Source: Sphingomonadales bacterium (GTDB lineage Bacteria; Pseudomonadota; Alphaproteobacteria; Sphingomonadales; Sphingomonadaceae). From it: a stretch of 62,190 nucleotides of DNA. The stretch covers positions 1 to 62,190 of the forward strand of contig JAAFIB010000009.1 of the NCBI GenBank assembly GCA_013297725.1, written 5' to 3'. Shown here piece by piece: positions 16,998 through 25,331 of the stretch. Made by a program: the position numbers and the translations under genes. The notes beneath the pieces were generated by a model. It was not told where the DNA came from, searched no databases, and was given only the letters and a program-made list of their open reading frames with translations. Position 1 is the first letter of the stretch. Every line of letters begins with the position of its first letter.

Positions 16998-17816
16998 ATG
17001 CAAAATACTACATCAGATCATCATACTCGAGAGACCGCTGCAACTGCGGCTGATCGTGTAAGAGCCTTCGCCAACATCGTTTTCGCGGTTGCACAAGCTG
17101 TAGCATCGCAAGTCACTGCTCAAATGGGTGTGACTGATATCGGAACGCGCTCGGCGCAGTCTCCCTCGCTGTTCACACCACCGGACTTCACATTCGCGAT
17201 TTGGGGTCTAATATTTCTCGGCATGTCCGCCTACGCGGTTTATCAGGCGCTTCCGAGTAATCTTGCGAATGCCAGACTGCGACAGATCGGGTGGTGGACC
17301 GCAGCAGCGATGGCGCTCAACGCTGCATGGGAGTTGATCACGGTCGAATATGGTATCGTATTCGCTACTGTCCTTCTGATCTTTGCGATGCTTGCCGCGT
17401 TGATACAGGCATTTTTGTCACTTCATCATGATGCTGTGCTTCTCAAACGCGAGCGCGCGTTCATTGTGTTTCCGATCAGTATCTTTGCCGCTTGGATTAC
17501 CGTGGCGTCGCTCGCCAATAGCGCGAGCTGGCTCGGCAATGCGGGTGGTTTTGATGGAGGTCCCCTGCCTGACGAAGTCTGGGTTGCGATTCTCGTCGTA
17601 ATTGGTGGTTTGGTCGGTGCGCTGATGATCCGGCGGAACCGTGGAAACATTTTTTATGCGGCAGTGTTGGTTTGGGCGTTTGGCGGGATCGCCTACAAAG
17701 GTATCAAGTTAGACCAGCCGCTGATCATAGGCGGTGCAGTGCTGGCCTTGATGATTGCCTCCATTGGCTATCTTGCATTTGGACGGAAAGCACCTCGTGA
17801 TAAGATCCGAGCCTAA
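16998..17816 (+). CDS. TspO/MBR-like polytopic membrane protein
   Basis: 272-residue membrane protein with about seven hydrophobic segments. The stretch SLFTPPDFTFAIWGLIFLGMSAYAVYQ (about residues 54-80) matches the family of long TspO/MBR-related proteins, although it has fewer tryptophans than classical TspO. Role unknown; TspO proteins bind tetrapyrroles or take part in stress responses. A perfect palindrome lies 12 bases upstream of the ATG. The last four bases overlap the convergent TetR gene, suggesting a regulator-target pair. Confidence 0.65.
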   Translation: MQNTTSDHHTRETAATAADRVRAFANIVFAVAQAVASQVTAQMGVTDIGTRSAQSPSLFTPPDFTFAIWGLIFLGMSAYAVYQALPSNLANARLRQIGWWTAAAMALNAAWELITVEYGIVFATVLLIFAMLAALIQAFLSLHHDAVLLKRERAFIVFPISIFAAWITVASLANSASWLGNAGGFDGGPLPDEVWVAILVVIGGLVGALMIRRNRGNIFYAAVLVWAFGGIAYKGIKLDQPLIIGGAVLALMIASIGYLAFGRKAPRDKIRA

Positions 17817-18430
17817 ATTGCGTAAGCCCGAATGAATGCTTCGCTATGCTCAGCCACGAAAACATCGATGTCGAGCGGTCGTATCGTCGCGCCACAGAGT
17901 TCATTCTGGTGCAGGAAAGCGACAAGCACGGGGCTTAACAGCGATATCGCCGCATGATGCAGATTGGCTGGGCGCATTTCGCCACGCGCTTGGTGAACCG
18001 ACAACCGTTCTTCGATGGCCTGTAACGAGGGTTCGAGCAGCGCATCGACATATCCCGGGCCCAGCCGACTATGCCGAAGCCCCTCGCGCAGACCAAGCGT
18101 GTGAATTTCGCCCAAACCAAAAGTAAACCCCGCAGCGCAATGGCGCATATAAGACCTGATTGATGCGGCAAAAGGTTCATCGGCGTTGCGCGCAATCTCG
18201 AGATGCGGGGTGCCTTGCACTCCTATGTCAATCAACAGAGCAAGCACCAGATCGTCCCGCAACCCAAAATAGTGGCGCAAAGTTGGCACGCTGACGCCAG
18301 CCGACTGTGCAAGTTCGCGCATGCTCGGATATGGCTGATCCTTCAAAGCTAGCCGGATGCGGATGCTGGCGAGCAACGCAGCGCGCCGTTCCGAATGTTT
18401 TGGATTTAGTGTGCCGCTTGGTCTGCCCAT
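17813..18430 (-). CDS. TetR-family regulator convergent to the TspO-like gene
   Basis: 205-residue protein with an N-terminal DNA-binding domain (SMRELAQSAGVSVPTLRHYFGLRDDLVLALL) of TetR type. The start MGRPSGTLNPKHSERRAAL at 18430 is chosen as typical of the family; a longer frame to 18466 exists. The first helix is followed by KDQPYPSMREL, so the domain is slightly unusual in its loop. Gene ends overlap with the TspO-like gene by four bases, tail to tail. Its target may be the palindrome at 16968-16985. Confidence 0.8.
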   Translation of the reverse strand: MGRPSGTLNPKHSERRAALLASIRIRLALKDQPYPSMRELAQSAGVSVPTLRHYFGLRDDLVLALLIDIGVQGTPHLEIARNADEPFAASIRSYMRHCAAGFTFGLGEIHTLGLREGLRHSRLGPGYVDALLEPSLQAIEERLSVHQARGEMRPANLHHAAISLLSPVLVAFLHQNELCGATIRPLDIDVFVAEHSEAFIRAYAI

Positions 18431-18720
18431 CTTACGTATTGTGCCACTGCGCCAACGCGCTATCAATTATTTATCTTTTCGAACGATATAAAGAATAGCT
18501 ACGGATCGATTTGACTTATCTTGCTGGCGGTATGTCAGCTATTTGTAGCTGCTCGTGTAAAAGCCGGCTGCCCGCTCCTCCCAACAAACCAGCCCTCTAA
18601 CTACAGCCAAAATCCCTATACCAAACCCTCTTGCAAATCAGAGCGATTTACTCCATAACACAAATGCGGACCGGGCCCCTCTGGCGCTCGCTTTCTTTGA
18701 AAGCACGTGATGTCGGCCGC
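18431..18720. other. Upstream region of the TetR and DUF465 genes, no gene seen
   Basis: About 290 bases, AT-rich near 18460-18640. It should contain the promoters of the minus-strand TetR gene and of the DUF465 gene. No convincing coding frame; the antisense frame over 18638-18853 lacks a ribosome site and overlaps the structured leader. Confidence 0.5.
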
Positions 18721-18810
18721 ATCGGATGTTTCCGGTGCTGGGTCGAGTGGTTCCCTCCCTCCCCCGAAAGCCACTGGCTGAAAAGCTGGGCCTAGCGCCG
18801 GACATCCGAT
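18721..18810 (+). promoter_or_regulatory. Structured leader before the DUF465 gene
   Basis: Long inverted repeat: 18721-18742 (ATCGGATGT then CCGGTGCT) pairs with 18791-18810 (AGCGCCGGACATCCGAT) with a two-base bulge. Inside, AGTGG (18746-18750) pairs with CCACT (18771-18775), and a small GGCTG-AAAA-GCTGG region follows. It ends 31 bases before the DUF465 ATG. It could be a cis-regulatory RNA or attenuator; I cannot match it to a known riboswitch class. Confidence 0.45.
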
Positions 18811-18841
18811 TGAACTTAACGCTGTTCAAGAGGAGAACCTG

Positions 18842-19027
18842 ATGTCGGACCATGATTTCCGTCTATTGCAATATCACCAACGCCTTGATGGAGAGCTGCG
18901 CAGCGAATTGCGCCGCAGCTGGCCTAGCTTTGACCGGATCCAGAAGCTGAAAAAGCTGAAGCTGGTGGTGAAAGACCGGCTGAACCGCTTGGCGTTAAAG
19001 ACGCGAAAGAGGTTGAAGACGGCCTGA
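18842..19027 (+). CDS. DUF465 (YdcH-like) small protein
   Basis: 61-residue basic helical protein. The pattern HQRLDGELRSELRRSWPSFDRIQKLKKLKLVVKDRL follows the DUF465/YdcH family of short coiled-coil proteins (H-x2-LD ... LKK-KL-LKD). Function unknown. A strong AGAGGAG ribosome site lies seven bases before the ATG. The gene is preceded by a structured leader (18721-18810) and followed by a four-unit palindromic repeat that may act as a terminator. Confidence 0.75.
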   Translation: MSDHDFRLLQYHQRLDGELRSELRRSWPSFDRIQKLKKLKLVVKDRLNRLALKTRKRLKTA

Positions 19028-19046
19028 TAGGACTGACCAATCAACA

Positions 19047-19124
19047 GGGACTGTCCCCTTGGGGACTGTCCCTTTTTATAACTGCACGCGTGCACATAGG
19101 GACAGTCCCTAAGGGGACAGTCCC
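19047..19124. repeat. Four-unit GGGACTGTCCC palindromic repeat
   Basis: Left arm 19047-19072 has two GGGACTGTCCCC-type units; right arm 19099-19124 has two units in the inverse orientation, matching at 25 of 26 positions. A separate perfect palindrome TGCACGCGTGCA (19083-19094) sits in the loop. The left arm is followed by CTTTTTATA. It lies between DUF465 and terC and can form a very stable hairpin. It looks like a mobile REP/MITE-like unit. Confidence 0.8.
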
Positions 19125-19153
19125 AACGCCGCGCCTGAAATCGAGATTATAGT

Positions 19154-20143
19154 ATGGAATTTTTTATGATGGACTGGCTGGGAACGCCGGTCTGGTTTTG
19201 GCTAAGTTTTCTTGGCCTAGTCGTTGTACTGACCGCCTTTGACCTTGGTTTCCTGCATAAGGAAGACAAGGAAATGGGCATTGGCGAATCGCTCAAACTC
19301 TCTGTGTTTTATATCAGTATCGCGCTTGCCTTTGGCGTCTGGGTCTGGATGGCCAAGGGTGCCGAAATGGGCATGCAATATTACACCGGCTTCTTTATTG
19401 AAAAGGCGCTGTCGATCGACAACGTCTTTGTCATCAGCCTGATCTTCACCTATTTCGCCATCCCCAATAAATACCAATATCGCGCGCTGCTGTGGGGTAT
19501 CATCGCGGTGATCATCCTGCGCGGGATCATGATTGGCGTGGGTGCGGCGATTGTTCAGCAATATGAATGGGTGCTCTATTTCTTTGCCGCATTCCTGATC
19601 GCAACGGGCATCAAGATGCTGTTCACCGGCGAGCAGGAAATGGACGTGTCCAAAAATCCGGTCGTCAAATTCATGAACAAACATTTCCGCGTGACGCCCG
19701 AACTGCATGGTGAGAAATTCATCGTGAAGGTGCAGGACGAAAAAACCGGCAAAATGGTGCGCGCAATTACGCCATTGTTACTCGCGCTGATCGTTATCAA
19801 TCTGGCGGACCTTGTCTTTGCGGTGGATTCGGTGCCCGCGATCTTTGCGATCACTAAGGACACGTTCATCGTTTACACATCGAACATCATGGCGATCCTC
19901 GGCCTGCGTGCGCTGTATTTCGCATTGGCGGCGATGGTGCATCGTTTCCATTATCTGAAATATGCGCTGGCGCTTGTGCTGGTGTTTATCGGTTCAAAGA
20001 TCTTCGTCGCGGATTTTGTGCTGGGCGGAGAGAAGTTCCCGCCGGTGCTCAGCCTTGGCGTGACCTTTGGCCTGATCCTTGGCGGGATATTCTACTCGCT
20101 TTGGAAAACCCGCGGTGCGGACGAACCGGTGCATCCGGCCTGA
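19154..20143 (+). CDS. TerC-family integral membrane protein
   Basis: 329-residue polytopic protein. Conserved TerC features: FDLGFLHK near residue 30, FFIEKALSIDNVFVISLIF (about 80-98), and the second acidic membrane motif VFAVDSVPAIFAITKD. The family is linked to tellurite resistance and, in Alx/MntP-type members, to manganese export or metal loading of exported enzymes. ATGs at 19154 and 19169 are both possible. The known Mn-sensing yybP-ykoY leader was looked for and not seen. Confidence 0.92.
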   Translation: MEFFMMDWLGTPVWFWLSFLGLVVVLTAFDLGFLHKEDKEMGIGESLKLSVFYISIALAFGVWVWMAKGAEMGMQYYTGFFIEKALSIDNVFVISLIFTYFAIPNKYQYRALLWGIIAVIILRGIMIGVGAAIVQQYEWVLYFFAAFLIATGIKMLFTGEQEMDVSKNPVVKFMNKHFRVTPELHGEKFIVKVQDEKTGKMVRAITPLLLALIVINLADLVFAVDSVPAIFAITKDTFIVYTSNIMAILGLRALYFALAAMVHRFHYLKYALALVLVFIGSKIFVADFVLGGEKFPPVLSLGVTFGLILGGIFYSLWKTRGADEPVHPA

Positions 20144-20182
20144 CCATATCCAAAACACTCAATTACAAACAGGAGAAGTACT

Positions 20183-20665
20183 ATGAAGAAACTTGTTATA
20201 ACCGCCGCTATTGCTGCTTTTGCGATCAGTGCGCCTGCTTATGCAAAGCCTGCAAAGTCGGCGAAATGCGTAACCCCTACAACGCAGCAGGTTGAATCGC
20301 TGTTTGCCGATTTCAACAACGCATGGGCGACCAAGAACCCGGACACTGTGACGGCATTGTTCGCCAAAGATGCGGTTCTGTTGGCTACCGTTTCCAACAC
20401 GCCGCGCACCGACCATGCCGGTATCCGCGACTATTTTGTCGGCTTTCTAAAGCCAAGCCCGGTCGGCACAATCAATACCAGCACCGTTAAGGCCGGATGC
20501 AACATGGCGGCACGCGTTGGCACTTGGACAGTCACAGTGACCGACGCTGCCACTGGTGCCAAAACAGACATCAAAGCGCGCTATTCCTTCATCTATAAAA
20601 TGGAAGGCGGAAAGTGGATGATCGACCATCTGCACAGCTCGATGATGCCAGAAAAAACCGGCTGA
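20183..20665 (+). CDS. secreted SgcJ/EcaC-type (SnoaL-like) protein
   Basis: 160-residue protein with a signal peptide (MKKLVITAAIAAFAISAPAYA) and one NTF2/SnoaL-like domain of the SgcJ/EcaC or DUF4440 type: VESLFADFNNAWATKNPDTVTALFAKDA and a C-terminal YSFIYKMEGGKWMIDHLHSS. Ribosome site AGGAG is well placed. These proteins are often annotated as oxidoreductases on weak grounds. I would call it a periplasmic SnoaL-like protein of unknown activity. Two cysteines (C30 and C97 or nearby) might form a disulfide. Confidence 0.85.
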   Translation: MKKLVITAAIAAFAISAPAYAKPAKSAKCVTPTTQQVESLFADFNNAWATKNPDTVTALFAKDAVLLATVSNTPRTDHAGIRDYFVGFLKPSPVGTINTSTVKAGCNMAARVGTWTVTVTDAATGAKTDIKARYSFIYKMEGGKWMIDHLHSSMMPEKTG

Positions 20666-20681
20666 ATGTTGTCGTGATTGT

Positions 20682-20999
20682 TTAGCGCTTCTTTGTAGGC
20701 GCATCGAAATCGAGCGGTTTGTTGGCGATCCAGTCGACAAACCGCTTGATCGCTTCATGCGCCAGAAGCGCCTCAGCCGTCGAATATCGCTTTTCCAGAT
20801 CGCTGTTGGTGAAATTGGCGTGGATCGTTTTGTTGCAGATCGGATGGACCGGCACTTGATCACGTCCGCCCCGGCTTTTGGGAATCGGATGATGCCATAT
20901 GGTCACTGCGCCTATCGGCCGCGCACATAGCCAGCAGTGCAGAACGGGAGTTTCAACCTCGTCCTCATCATCCCAAAGATTGCGGTTCTTTTTGGCCAT
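20682..20999 (-). CDS. HNH endonuclease-like protein
   Basis: 105-residue protein with zinc-finger-type HNH layout: C22-x2-C25 (CWLC), WHHPIPKSRGG with H36/H37, and VHPICNKTIH with H52, C55 and H60. Downstream, FTNSDLEKRY is a feature of the small stand-alone HNH proteins common in sphingomonads. No toxin-antitoxin partner or restriction gene is adjacent. Likely a chromosomal housekeeping or degenerate homing-type nuclease; activity untested. It is three bases upstream of the next minus-strand gene's end. Confidence 0.85.
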   Translation of the reverse strand: MAKKNRNLWDDEDEVETPVLHCWLCARPIGAVTIWHHPIPKSRGGRDQVPVHPICNKTIHANFTNSDLEKRYSTAEALLAHEAIKRFVDWIANKPLDFDAPTKKR

Positions 21000-21002
21000 G
21001 TT

Positions 21003-21608
21003 TTATCCTGCGCCTTGTGCTGCGGTGAGCGGTTTAAACCGCACATAAAGCTTAATGCCAAGCGCACCTAATAGTATCGGTGTGAAGATCGCCCCGGTTA
21101 AAAACATATCCTTATCACCCAAGCGGCCAGCATAGCTGATTGCAAAAATCAGCCAGGTATAATGGATGCCGATGGTATGCAGCCGCTTCCAATTCTTGCC
21201 GAGTTTGCGCATCGACCAGTTGTTGGAGGTCAGCGCCATCAGATAGATCAGGCCATAAGCAAGGCCGCCGCCAAGCAGAGTAACGTCGGGGCGGAAGTCC
21301 TGAAACACCAACAGGTTTGTTCCAAGGGCGATAAGGTGGATTGTATGCGCCAATGCAAAGCCCAGCCCCCATTGCCGCCTACGCCGCATGAACGCGCGGG
21401 TTACGTCGTTCGGCCAAAGGCGCAGCAGACTGCTGGCAGAATAGGCGATCAGGAAAAATGGCAGCGCGGCTCTGGCTGTCCAGCGCGCAGCCAAGTTCGC
21501 TTTCTCGGCAGACGCTTCGCCCATGACTATACCCAGCCCGACCGCAACCAAACCAGCAGCGAGCGCCAGCCAGATTGGCATTAGGCGCCGGTCAAGAAAA
21601 CTCGCCAC
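21003..21608 (-). CDS. ferric-reductase-like (MsrQ/YedZ-type) haem membrane protein
   Basis: 201 residues with about six membrane segments. Candidate haem histidines are in LAHTIHLIAL and RLHTIGIHYTWLIF, as in the ferric-reductase-like transmembrane domain family that includes MsrQ. No msrP/yedY gene is adjacent, so the specific MsrPQ role is unsupported. Probably a quinol-linked cytochrome b-like electron carrier. It is in a row of minus-strand genes but with no overlap. Confidence 0.78.
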   Translation of the reverse strand: MASFLDRRLMPIWLALAAGLVAVGLGIVMGEASAEKANLAARWTARAALPFFLIAYSASSLLRLWPNDVTRAFMRRRRQWGLGFALAHTIHLIALGTNLLVFQDFRPDVTLLGGGLAYGLIYLMALTSNNWSMRKLGKNWKRLHTIGIHYTWLIFAISYAGRLGDKDMFLTGAIFTPILLGALGIKLYVRFKPLTAAQGAG

Positions 21609-21617
21609 TGCCAGAGA

Positions 21618-22955
21618 TCAGCTCTTTTTGGGAGGTGCCAACAAATCCAGCAACCCTGCAGTCATCGCCTCAACCCCCAAACGCACCGATGGTTCGGGAT
21701 CGATCTTGAACAAGGGCGAATGATGTCCAGAAACCTGCGGCCCGCCATTTTTCGCTGCTTCGCGCCACTCCGGCTTGGTCCCACCAACCGCAAAATAATA
21801 GCCGGGAATGCCGAACGATGGATCAATGAAGAACGCAAAGTCCTCTGCGCCCATACCGGTCTGTTTGAACGGGATAACGACGTCTTTGCCCAGCGCATCG
21901 CCAATCGCTGCGTTGAGGCGGCGGGCTAGCGGACCGTCATTGACGGTGACGGGCGTCGATTCGATCACCTTCACAATCGGCAGTTTATCCTCTGGCAAAC
22001 CATTGGCTGCACCAATGCCTTTGGCAACGCGCTCGATAGAGGCGATCAGCCGGTCGCGCACGGCCTTGTCATTCGAACGGACGGTGACTTGCAGGTCGGC
22101 ATATTCCGAAATGATGTTGTGCTTTGTCCCTGCATGGAATGCACCAACGGTGATAACGCCTGCGTCCAGCGGCCCTTTTTCGCGGCTGATGATGGATTGC
22201 AAGCCGACGACGATTTGTGAGGCGATATAGACAGGGTCTTTGCCGAGATGCGGCGATGCGCCGTGGGTGGCAATGCCGGGCACGCGGATATCGACACTAT
22301 CGGCGGATGAATACTGGATGCCCTCTGATGCGGAAATCTTTCCGGTTTCCAGTTCGGCGGCAACATGGAATGCCAGCGCGTAATTGGGTTTGGGGAAACG
22401 GGTGTAGAGTCCATCCTTGACCATCGCATCGGCCCCGCCCACGCGTTCTTCGGCGGGTTGCACGACAAAGACGATTGTGCCTTTCCAGCGATCCTTCATC
22501 CGAGCCATTTGCCGGGCGGTTCCGACGAGCGAGGTGATGTGGACGTCGTGTCCGCAGGCATGCATCACCGGCATTTCCAGGCCATCGACGCCAACCTGTG
22601 TCACAGTCGATGCATTGGCAAGGCCAGAGCGTTCCTTAACCGGCAGCCCGTCCATATCGGCACGGACCAGCACAACAGGGCCATCGCCATTTTTCAGGAC
22701 ACCGACTACTCCTGTTTGCCCGACCTTTTCGGTGACAACCATACCGGGAACTGCGCGCAATTCCTGCGCCATACGTGCGGCGGTTTTATATTCGCGGAAT
22801 GACAATTCGGGGTTGCGGTGGAAATGATCCCATAATGCGCCCAGCGACTTGTCATAGTCTGCTTTGACGTCGGCGGCATAATCGGGCTGCGCTGAAACCG
22901 GCACTGCCAATATGGCGGCAGCCGCCACTGACAGAATTGTTCTGGTGAATTTCAT
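21618..22955 (-). CDS. secreted M20-family amidohydrolase/peptidase
   Basis: 445-residue protein; start MKFTRTILSVAAAAILAVPVSA at 22955 has a good GGAGGA ribosome site and a signal peptide. The catalytic domain matches M20D hippurate hydrolase/amidohydrolases: LVRADMDGLPV, MHACGHDVHITS, PAEERVGGADAMVKDG, with the dimerisation domain (SADSVDIRVPGIATHG) between. The metal ligands in the HACGHD motif are intact. Probably cleaves N-acyl or amidated amino acids in the periplasm. A longer frame to 23012 would overlap the adjacent beta-lactamase-fold gene and lacks a ribosome site. Confidence 0.93.
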   Translation of the reverse strand: MKFTRTILSVAAAAILAVPVSAQPDYAADVKADYDKSLGALWDHFHRNPELSFREYKTAARMAQELRAVPGMVVTEKVGQTGVVGVLKNGDGPVVLVRADMDGLPVKERSGLANASTVTQVGVDGLEMPVMHACGHDVHITSLVGTARQMARMKDRWKGTIVFVVQPAEERVGGADAMVKDGLYTRFPKPNYALAFHVAAELETGKISASEGIQYSSADSVDIRVPGIATHGASPHLGKDPVYIASQIVVGLQSIISREKGPLDAGVITVGAFHAGTKHNIISEYADLQVTVRSNDKAVRDRLIASIERVAKGIGAANGLPEDKLPIVKVIESTPVTVNDGPLARRLNAAIGDALGKDVVIPFKQTGMGAEDFAFFIDPSFGIPGYYFAVGGTKPEWREAAKNGGPQVSGHHSPLFKIDPEPSVRLGVEAMTAGLLDLLAPPKKS

Positions 22956-22983
22956 AATGTCCTCCGCTGTTGCATGCAGCCTA

Positions 22984-24108
22984 TCATGGGCAGCTTTCAA
23001 GGCAATGGCCAACTTCTGTTCCTTCGGGAACCATCGTTGTATAGCGCATCAACCCTCGCTTACCCTTCATATCCAACCAAAATCCGCCACGAAAGGCATA
23101 GGCTTCGCCCACATGGCCCATCCATAATGTGCCCTTGCTGTCTTTGTGCATGTGGATACCAAGACCATAAGCGGTGAAATAGCCCTTTTCGTCATCGCCA
23201 TTGCTGCCGTTAAACTGCCACTGCACTTTAGTCATTTCGGCAAAGGCCTTGCGCGACAATATCGGCTTTCCGCCTTTCAGCATGACCTGTCCGATCTTGG
23301 CCAACCCCTGCGGCGAAATACGAAGGCCGCCTTGTGGGCTAAAGGACGAACCATGTTTGCCCAGCGTATATGTGGCAAGATTGCAGCTGCCGTCGCTGGC
23401 TTTCAATATGGGGCAGGGGTCAGGTTCGGTTCGCGGCGCATCGACAGCAAGATCGCCATTGGTGCGCAGCAAAGTCACCGCCTGCATCCGCCGCCCGGCA
23501 CTGCATCCGCTGCTCCAGTTGAAACAGCCGTCTATTTTCAGCGGCTCCAGAACGAGTTCGGCGACCAACCGGTCAAAGCGTTTGCCCGTTGCGGCTTCCA
23601 TGGTCGCTGCAATCAATGGCGAGTTGAGATTGGCGTAACTGAAATAGGCGCCTGGTGCGTGCTTTGGCTCCCACGCTTCCGCTTTTGCAAGTACAGTCTC
23701 CAGCCGGCCATCTAGCGGTATGATATAGTCCAGATTGTCGCGGATACCTGTACGGTGCGTCAGCAATTGCCGCATTGTAATCGGCGTATCGGGAAAGGCG
23801 GGGTTCCGTACTTTCCATCCCAAATATTCGGAGATATCACGGTCCAGATTGATCTTACCCTGATCTACTAGCCGCATCACAGCCAATGCACCAACCAGCT
23901 TTGATATCGACGCGACGCGGACAGGATCATCGATACCGACATTTCGGCCAACAACGCCAGCCTCTCCTTTGATGCTGGTCGCGGTTATCGCCCGCGTGCT
24001 GAATTCAATTTTCAGGTCAACAGGCGTTGGCAACCGCGTGGGCGTTTCGGCAGCTAAGGGCGAAGCCAGCAACGTCACCGCTGCTGCGAGATAGGTAAGC
24101 TTGATCAT
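22984..24108 (-). CDS. secreted serine hydrolase, beta-lactamase fold
   Basis: 374 residues; signal peptide MIKLTYLAAAVTLLASPLAA. The class C/esterase-type motif S67-x-x-K70 (SISK) and the tyrosine motif YANLNSP are present; the region TPITMRQLLTHRTGI is typical of this family. It could be a D-aminopeptidase-, esterase- or PBP4*-like enzyme; true beta-lactamase activity is not implied. It overlaps the DUF3617 gene upstream by four bases and is followed by the M20 gene after 28 bases, so the three are probably one transcript. Confidence 0.9.
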   Translation of the reverse strand: MIKLTYLAAAVTLLASPLAAETPTRLPTPVDLKIEFSTRAITATSIKGEAGVVGRNVGIDDPVRVASISKLVGALAVMRLVDQGKINLDRDISEYLGWKVRNPAFPDTPITMRQLLTHRTGIRDNLDYIIPLDGRLETVLAKAEAWEPKHAPGAYFSYANLNSPLIAATMEAATGKRFDRLVAELVLEPLKIDGCFNWSSGCSAGRRMQAVTLLRTNGDLAVDAPRTEPDPCPILKASDGSCNLATYTLGKHGSSFSPQGGLRISPQGLAKIGQVMLKGGKPILSRKAFAEMTKVQWQFNGSNGDDEKGYFTAYGLGIHMHKDSKGTLWMGHVGEAYAFRGGFWLDMKGKRGLMRYTTMVPEGTEVGHCLESCP

Positions 24109-24662
24109 TCATTCCCCTGACATTTGCCGTCGTGCTTGCCGGTCATCTTGCCTGCAAGTTTGATCTTACCAGCAAGCGGCACCGACACAGCCAATTTGGT
24201 ATCAAAGTCGAATTGCGACTCTCCAACCGTGCCGTCCAACTCCATCTCGGCTTTGCCAAGTGTTCCCATGCCGCAGATAACCTGCATCGATGCGCGACTG
24301 CCGGCCAGATCGAACTTTTTATACGTGCAATCCTCGGCGCCTTTACCACCAAAGAAATCCGCACCGGGCTTGGCTGCTTCAGCTTCGCTAAGGCATGAAA
24401 CGCCGGATGCGCCTTCTTCTGCTTCGCGCAGCAAATCCGCTCGTTCCTTTTTGCCCAGTCGGGGAACATCGATTTCGGTAAATTTAAACTCGGTTTTCCA
24501 ACGCCCCGGCTTCACTGGCATATAGCCATCCTGCGCCAGCTCTGTAGCCCGTTCTTCTGCCGAGATTTTGCCATCGCCGTTCGTGTCGCTTTCGCTGCCA
24601 CGGTTACATCCTGCCAAAGCCAGAACTGCCGTCAGCGTCAATAATCCAGTTCGCAATGTCAT
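24105..24662 (-). CDS. DUF3617 lipoprotein with EF-hand-like loop
   Basis: 185-residue lipoprotein: MTLRTGLLTLTAVLALAGC ends in a lipobox cysteine. Immediately after the lipid anchor lies an EF-hand-type loop (DTNGDGKISAEE). The rest matches DUF3617: PGRWKTEFKFTEID, a central VSCLSEAEAAKPGADFFGG, and a C-terminal GKHDGKCQG. Start at 24662 is best placed relative to GGGA; an ATG at 24668 is the alternative. Tandem paralogue of the next gene. Role in the periplasm unknown. Confidence 0.8.
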   Translation of the reverse strand: MTLRTGLLTLTAVLALAGCNRGSESDTNGDGKISAEERATELAQDGYMPVKPGRWKTEFKFTEIDVPRLGKKERADLLREAEEGASGVSCLSEAEAAKPGADFFGGKGAEDCTYKKFDLAGSRASMQVICGMGTLGKAEMELDGTVGESQFDFDTKLAVSVPLAGKIKLAGKMTGKHDGKCQGNE

Positions 24663-24681
24663 ATCCATTCCCGTTTCGCTT

Positions 24682-25200
24682 TTACGCTGGACATTCGCCC
24701 AGTCGCTTCCCGTCAATTTTCCCAGTCGTTATCAAATCGCCTATCGGCGTGCCGCTGGTTTTTTGTTTTATGTCCATGGTGTAGGTATCCGCTGTAAACT
24801 GCCCTGCCATGCTGCTTTCTATAACAGTTTTAGTATCTGGTTTGCAGATCAATTTGACAGCCATTTTCTCAGCAGAAGCTTTCAACTCGCCGACCGTGCA
24901 ATTGCTGCTTTTGGGTGATCCAAAGAACTCGGCTCCCGGCTTTTCAGCCTTCTCCTTGGTTACGCAGGTTTTGATGGTCACGCCTGAGCTCATCGCGGCG
25001 ATCATCTGTTGTTTTGTGGTTTCCGGTAAAGCCTTTGCATCAACAGAATTAAACGTGATTTTGGTTTCCCAAAGCCCGGGATTTACATTGACGGCGTCAA
25101 TCAACTTTTTTGAAGGCTCAGCATTGGATTGTTTATCGCTGTCACTGGAACATGCAGTGACGACCAAAGCGGCGGATGCAAGGATCAAATATTTACGCAT
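24682..25200 (-). CDS. DUF3617 lipoprotein
   Basis: 172-residue lipoprotein with signal MRKYLILASAALVVTAC. DUF3617 features: VNPGLWETKITFNSVDAKALPE, a cysteine-containing motif IKTCVTKEKAEKPGAEFFG, and a C-terminal Gly-Lys-Ile-Asp-Gly segment ending ECPA. GGAGGGG lies five bases before the ATG at 25200. It is a diverged duplicate of 24105-24662: the shared EKPGAEFFG/AKPGADFFGG motif shows the relationship. Confidence 0.82.
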   Translation of the reverse strand: MRKYLILASAALVVTACSSDSDKQSNAEPSKKLIDAVNVNPGLWETKITFNSVDAKALPETTKQQMIAAMSSGVTIKTCVTKEKAEKPGAEFFGSPKSSNCTVGELKASAEKMAVKLICKPDTKTVIESSMAGQFTADTYTMDIKQKTSGTPIGDLITTGKIDGKRLGECPA

Positions 25201-25331
25201 TTTCCCCTCCACCATCAACGCCTATCTGGCCAACACATGTCGCTTTCACACATGAATTGCAATCGTTCATGACAAAGACAGCCAATGTCGTTAATGCACG
25301 GATCAACGAGATTAATGGAGTAAATTCTCTC

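Noticed and set aside
18640-18840. Possible yybP-ykoY manganese riboswitch upstream of terC
   Set aside because: The helix arrangement and conserved loop sequences of that class are not seen; the structured element precedes DUF465, not terC directly.
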